Of a stretch of DNA of 64,000 nucleotides, positions 60,556 to 64,000 are shown in pieces. How positions within the stretch are numbered: the stretch's first letter is position 1; every line of letters starts with the position of its first letter. The notes under the pieces were generated by a model. That model did no database searches. It was not told the DNA's origin and worked only from the letters and a program-made list of their open reading frames with translations. The translations under genes were made by a program, and so were the position numbers. The DNA is from Nocardia higoensis (lineage in GTDB: Bacteria > Actinomycetota > Actinomycetes > Mycobacteriales > Mycobacteriaceae): positions 496,001 through 560,000 of the forward strand of contig NZ_JADLQN010000003.1 in NCBI RefSeq assembly GCF_015477835.1, read 5' to 3'.

Positions 60556-60642
60556 GTGCGGTCCGCTTGTCGAGAGGGAACCACGACGACCTATCCGCCG
60601 TACCACCAGCCGGGTCCGCGTCAGCCCGCGCCGGGCTGGTGA
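60556..60642 (+). pseudogene. Short Pro/Tyr-rich open frame, possibly a truncated membrane-protein N-terminus
   Basis: The frame from GTG 60556 ends at TGA 60640 and reads TTTYPPYHQPGPRQPAPGW after a short lead. That Pro/Gln/Tyr pattern is typical of the cytoplasmic start of many actinobacterial membrane proteins, normally beginning MTTxYPP. Here the expected ATG position, just behind GAGAGGG, is ACG, and a stop follows before any membrane helix. A decayed gene is likely; a real 28-residue peptide is less so. Confidence 0.3.
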
Positions 60643-60745
60643 GAGCCGCCTTCACCAGGGCGGAAAGCGGCGAAGGGCCGGGCGGTCACTGTCTGGGCGT
60701 GACTGCACCCTGCGCTGCGCCGGACTTCCGATACTCTGGGCTCCC

Positions 60746-61969
60746 GTGACCGTCGCATCGTCTCCCGGCTCCGCAAACCCCCACGCACAATTCGACCTGA
60801 TCGTCGTCGGCTCCGGCTTCTTCGGGCTGACCGTCGCCGAGCGCACGGCCACCGTGCTCGGCAAGAGAGTGCTGGTGCTCGACCGGCGCTACCACCTGGG
60901 CGGCAACGCCTATTCGGAGCCGGAACCCGAGACCGGGATCGAGGTCCACAAGTACGGCGCTCACCTGTTCCACACCTCCAACAAGCGGGTGTGGGACTAC
61001 GTCACACAGTTCACCGAGTTCACGAACTATCAGCACCGCGTCTTCGCGATGCACAAGGGGCAGGCCTACCAGTTCCCGATGGGGCTTGGCCTGATCTCGC
61101 AGTTCTTCGGCCGGTACTTCACCCCGGACGAGGCCCGCGCGCTCATCGCCGAGCAGGCCGCCGAGGTCGAGACCAAGGACGCCCAGAACCTCGAGGAGAA
61201 GGCGATTTCGCTCATCGGGCGCCCGCTTTACGAGGCGTTCGTGCGCGACTACACCGCCAAGCAGTGGCAGACCGACCCGAAGGAACTGCCCGCGGGCAAC
61301 ATCACTCGCCTGCCGGTGCGCTACACCTTCGACAACCGCTACTTCAACGACACCTACGAGGGCCTGCCCACGCAGGGGTACACGAAGTGGCTGGAGAACA
61401 TGGCCGCCTCCGAGCTCATCGAGGTGCGGCTGAACACCGACTGGTTCGAGGTGCGTGACGAGCTGCGTGCCGCGAACCCGGACGCCGCGGTCGTCTACAC
61501 CGGCCCGCTGGATCGCTACTTCGACTACGCCGAGGGCGAACTGGGCTGGCGCACCATCGATTTCGAGACCGAAGTGCTCGAGACCGGTGACTTCCAGGGC
61601 ACCTCGGTGATGAACTACAACGACGCCGACGTCCCCTACACCCGCATCATCGAGCCGCGCCATTTCCATCCCGAGCGCGACTACCCGACGGACAAGACGG
61701 TCGTGATGCGCGAGTACTCGCGTTTCGCGCAGACCGGCGACGAGCCGTACTACCCGATCAACACCCCCGAGGACCGTGCCAAGCTGCTGGCCTACCGGGA
61801 GCGTGCCGCACGCGAGACCGCCGAGGCCAAAGTGCTCTTCGGCGGGCGCCTGGGCACCTACCAGTATCTGGACATGCACATGGCGATCGGTTCGGCGCTG
61901 AGCATGTTCGACAACGTGCTGCGCCCGCACCTGGAAACCGGTGCCCCGCTGGTCGACGAGCAGAGCTGA
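60746..61969 (+). CDS. glf: UDP-galactopyranose mutase
   Basis: Glf converts UDP-galactopyranose to UDP-galactofuranose, the donor for cell-wall galactan. This 407-residue flavoenzyme has the FAD-binding fold LIVVGSGFFGLTVAE, then RRYHLGGNAY, the substrate region HKYGAHLFHTSNKRVWDY, the conserved RPLYEAFVRDYTAKQWQ and the C-terminal GRLGTYQYLDMHMAIGSAL. The GTG at 60746 follows TACTCT by seven bases, so the mRNA is probably leaderless. It precedes glfT2 by 74 bases, as in M. tuberculosis. This pair strongly supports an arabinogalactan-bearing mycolate organism. Confidence 0.97.
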   Translation: MTVASSPGSANPHAQFDLIVVGSGFFGLTVAERTATVLGKRVLVLDRRYHLGGNAYSEPEPETGIEVHKYGAHLFHTSNKRVWDYVTQFTEFTNYQHRVFAMHKGQAYQFPMGLGLISQFFGRYFTPDEARALIAEQAAEVETKDAQNLEEKAISLIGRPLYEAFVRDYTAKQWQTDPKELPAGNITRLPVRYTFDNRYFNDTYEGLPTQGYTKWLENMAASELIEVRLNTDWFEVRDELRAANPDAAVVYTGPLDRYFDYAEGELGWRTIDFETEVLETGDFQGTSVMNYNDADVPYTRIIEPRHFHPERDYPTDKTVVMREYSRFAQTGDEPYYPINTPEDRAKLLAYRERAARETAEAKVLFGGRLGTYQYLDMHMAIGSALSMFDNVLRPHLETGAPLVDEQS

Positions 61970-62043
61970 GCCGAGAACCCGGGGCGCATACAACGAAAGT
62001 CACGATGACTCCTCCAGCGACCTCCCACCCCATATTGGAAGAC

Positions 62044-63954
62044 ATGACGACCGAGACCCGAGCGAAATCGCTGCTCCAGCGCATCATCCTGCCTCGCCCC
62101 GGCGAGCCGCTGGATGTGCGCACCCTCTACCTGGAGGAATCGGCGACCAACGCTCGGCGCGCGCACGCGGCCACCCGCACCTCGCTGGCCATCGGCGCGG
62201 AGTCGGAGGTCTCGTTCTGCACCTACTTCAACGCGCTGCCCGCCAGCTATTGGCGCCGCTGGAGCATTCTGACCTCGGTGGTGCTGCGCCTGGAACTGGC
62301 CGGGCACGGCCGGGTGGACGTCTACCGCTCCAAGGCCGACGGTTCGCGAATCCACGTGCAGGGCAAGGAGTTCGCGGTCGCGGCAGGCGCGGACTCGACC
62401 ACCGTGGAGTTCGAGACCGAGCTGGCCCCGTTCGAGGACGGTGGCTGGATCTGGTTCGACATCACCACCGACACCGCGGTGACCCTGTTGTCGGGCGGCT
62501 GGTTCGCCCCGATCGAGGCGCCGGGGGAGGGCAGCATCGCCGTCGGCATGCCCACCTTCAACCGGCCCACCGACGCGGTGAAGACGCTGGCCGCGCTCGG
62601 CTCCGATCCACTGGTGCTCGAGAAGATCGCCGCGGTCATCATTCCCGACCAGGGCACCCGCAAGGTCGTCGACGAACCCGGTTTCGCCGAGGCGGCCGCC
62701 GTGCTCGGTGACCGGTTGTCGATCCACGACCAGCCCAATCTCGGCGGCTCCGGTGGCTACAGCCGGGTGATGTACGAGGCGCTGAAGACCACCGACGCCC
62801 AGTTCATCGTCTACATGGACGACGACATCGAGATCGAGCCCGACTCGATCCTGCGCGCGCTGGCCTTCTCCCGCTTCGCCAAGTCACCGGTGCTGGTCGG
62901 CGGGCAGATGCTCAACCTGCAGGAACGCTCCCATCTGCACGTGATGGGCGAGGTCGTCGACCGGTCGATCTTCATGTGGAGCGCGGCGCCCAACGTCGAG
63001 TACGACCACGACTTCGCGAAGTACCCGCTGCGCGACCGGGACAACTCCAAGCTGCTGCACCGGCGCATCGACGTCGACTTCAACGGCTGGTGGACCTGCG
63101 TGATCCCGCGTCAGGTGGCCGAGGAGCTCGGCCAGCCGCTGCCGCTGTTCCTCAAGTGGGACGACGCCGAATACGGTCTGCGCGCCAAGGCCGCGGGCTA
63201 CCCGACCGTCACCCTGCCCGGTGCGGCGGTCTGGCACATGGCCTGGAGCGACAAGGACGACGCCATCGACTGGCAGGCGTACTTCCACCTGCGCAACCGG
63301 CTGGTGGTCGCCTCCCTGCACATGCCCGGCGACGGCCGCGGCCTGATCCTCAGCACGATCAAGGCCACCCTCAAGCACCTGCTGTGCCTCGAATACTCGA
63401 CCGTCGCCATCCAGAACCTGGCGATCCGCGACTACCTGGCGGGCCCGGAGCGGCTGTTCCAGCTGCTGCCCTCGGCGCTGGGCGCGGTGCACGAGCTGCG
63501 CAAGCAGTACCCGGACGCGGTGATCCTGCCTTCCTCGACCGAACTGCCGCTGGCCTCGCACCTGAACGTGGGCGCGGTCGGCGAACCGGCCAATCCGATC
63601 GCCAAGATCGGCAGGCTGGTCAAGGGCGTGGTGCACAACTTCCGCCCGGCCCGCCCCGAACACCACGACACCCCGCAGCTGAACGTGCCGACCCTGGACG
63701 CGCGCTGGTACCTGCTCTCGCAGGTCGACGGCGTGACCGTGACCACCGCCGACGGGCGCGGCGTGGTCTACCGTAAGCGCGACCCGCGCCAGGCGCTGGC
63801 CCTGTTCAAGGAGGCCATGCGGCTGCGCAAGGAACTGGCCGAACGTTTCCCCGAGCTGCGCGAGCGCTACCGGGCCGCCCATCCGCGGCTGACCAGCACC
63901 GCCGCCTGGGAGAACGTCTTCGGCATCGAGCAGACCGAAGGCGAGAACCGGTGA
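62044..63954 (+). CDS. glfT2: Galactofuranosyltransferase GlfT2
   Basis: GlfT2 polymerises the galactan chain from UDP-galactofuranose on a decaprenyl-linked primer at the inner membrane face. The 636-residue form starting at ATG 62044 (MTTETRAKSLLQRIILP) matches the family's 637 residues; ATG 62005 would add 13. The N-terminal beta-barrel shows RPGEPLDVRTLYLEES; the GT-A domain has VGMPTFNRP, the metal site YMDDDIEIEP and the catalytic-loop region KWDDAEYGLRAKAAGYPT with WHMAW. It follows glf and overlaps the next gene by four bases. Confidence 0.96.
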   Translation: MTTETRAKSLLQRIILPRPGEPLDVRTLYLEESATNARRAHAATRTSLAIGAESEVSFCTYFNALPASYWRRWSILTSVVLRLELAGHGRVDVYRSKADGSRIHVQGKEFAVAAGADSTTVEFETELAPFEDGGWIWFDITTDTAVTLLSGGWFAPIEAPGEGSIAVGMPTFNRPTDAVKTLAALGSDPLVLEKIAAVIIPDQGTRKVVDEPGFAEAAAVLGDRLSIHDQPNLGGSGGYSRVMYEALKTTDAQFIVYMDDDIEIEPDSILRALAFSRFAKSPVLVGGQMLNLQERSHLHVMGEVVDRSIFMWSAAPNVEYDHDFAKYPLRDRDNSKLLHRRIDVDFNGWWTCVIPRQVAEELGQPLPLFLKWDDAEYGLRAKAAGYPTVTLPGAAVWHMAWSDKDDAIDWQAYFHLRNRLVVASLHMPGDGRGLILSTIKATLKHLLCLEYSTVAIQNLAIRDYLAGPERLFQLLPSALGAVHELRKQYPDAVILPSSTELPLASHLNVGAVGEPANPIAKIGRLVKGVVHNFRPARPEHHDTPQLNVPTLDARWYLLSQVDGVTVTTADGRGVVYRKRDPRQALALFKEAMRLRKELAERFPELRERYRAAHPRLTSTAAWENVFGIEQTEGENR

Positions 63955-64000
63955 ACCCGAACAGTGCTGTGGACGAGAACGACGGTGTGAGCCGGACCGG
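63951..64000 (+). CDS. Start of a coupled gene cut by the right edge
   Basis: GTG at 63951 overlaps the glfT2 stop as GTGA and opens a frame reading MNPNSAVDENDGVSRT up to the edge. In M. tuberculosis the gene after glfT2 encodes a PAP2-type phosphatase of the arabinose-donor pathway (Rv3807c, from memory), so this is the expected product. Too little sequence is present to confirm it. Confidence 0.5.
   Translation, partial: MNPNSAVDENDGVSRT

Overview
The window is high-GC actinobacterial DNA from a mycolic-acid-bearing member of the Mycobacteriales, most likely Nocardia or a close relative. The evidence is galactan biosynthesis (glf, glfT2), a PE-PPE-EspG set, GTG starts in large numbers, many four-base ATGA/GTGA gene overlaps, and gene order matching, from memory, the sodA-glpQ-bfrB-pheA-serS and Rv3818-to-glfT2 parts of the Mycobacterium tuberculosis chromosome.

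Left part (1-12 kb): a copper module (DUF6474, CopC, CopD, minus strand), a TM0106-type RecB-like nuclease translationally coupled to htpG, a GDT1 cation transporter, a divergent TetR/SDR pair, a methyltransferase and superoxide dismutase. From 12 to 16 kb lie a Cys-codon-rich small ORF upstream of a rhodanese, a DUF4328 membrane protein coupled to a glycerophosphodiesterase, and a DUF5926 gene.

Iron block (16-21.5 kb): an 18-residue hydrophobic peptide gene with its own hairpin, a BfrB-type ferritin preceded by two IdeR-like boxes, a second ferritin that has lost ferroxidase residues, an LCP ligase, a CPBP protease and a DUF2470 gene behind a strong IdeR-like box. From 22 to 29 kb come pheA, a phosphatase, a PE-PPE-EspG cassette that appears inserted into otherwise conserved order, a small metallopeptidase, a septum-formation-type membrane protein and serS. 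Then follow a GGDEF-EAL protein with a degenerate GGDEF motif, two transporters, an MBL-Rieske protein, a lipoprotein, an acyltransferase and tRNA-Gly(GCC).

Right part (37-64 kb): an RsbW-like anti-sigma factor and SigF; a copper operon (small leader ORF, secreted copper-associated protein, CopA) under a CsoR-like operator; a FadR regulator with a hydroxylase; a six-gene peptide ABC transporter operon with two substrate-binding lipoproteins and a fused double ATPase; a Cof-type phosphatase; a PGRP amidase divergent from a SpoIID protein; a TipAS-type MerR regulator; then glf, glfT2 and the first codons of a coupled gene cut by the right edge.

Two control themes recur. Iron and copper genes carry recognisable metal-regulator boxes. 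Many genes begin 6-9 bases after a TANNNT -10 element, which suggests leaderless transcripts. No CRISPR array, insertion sequence, prophage or rRNA was seen.
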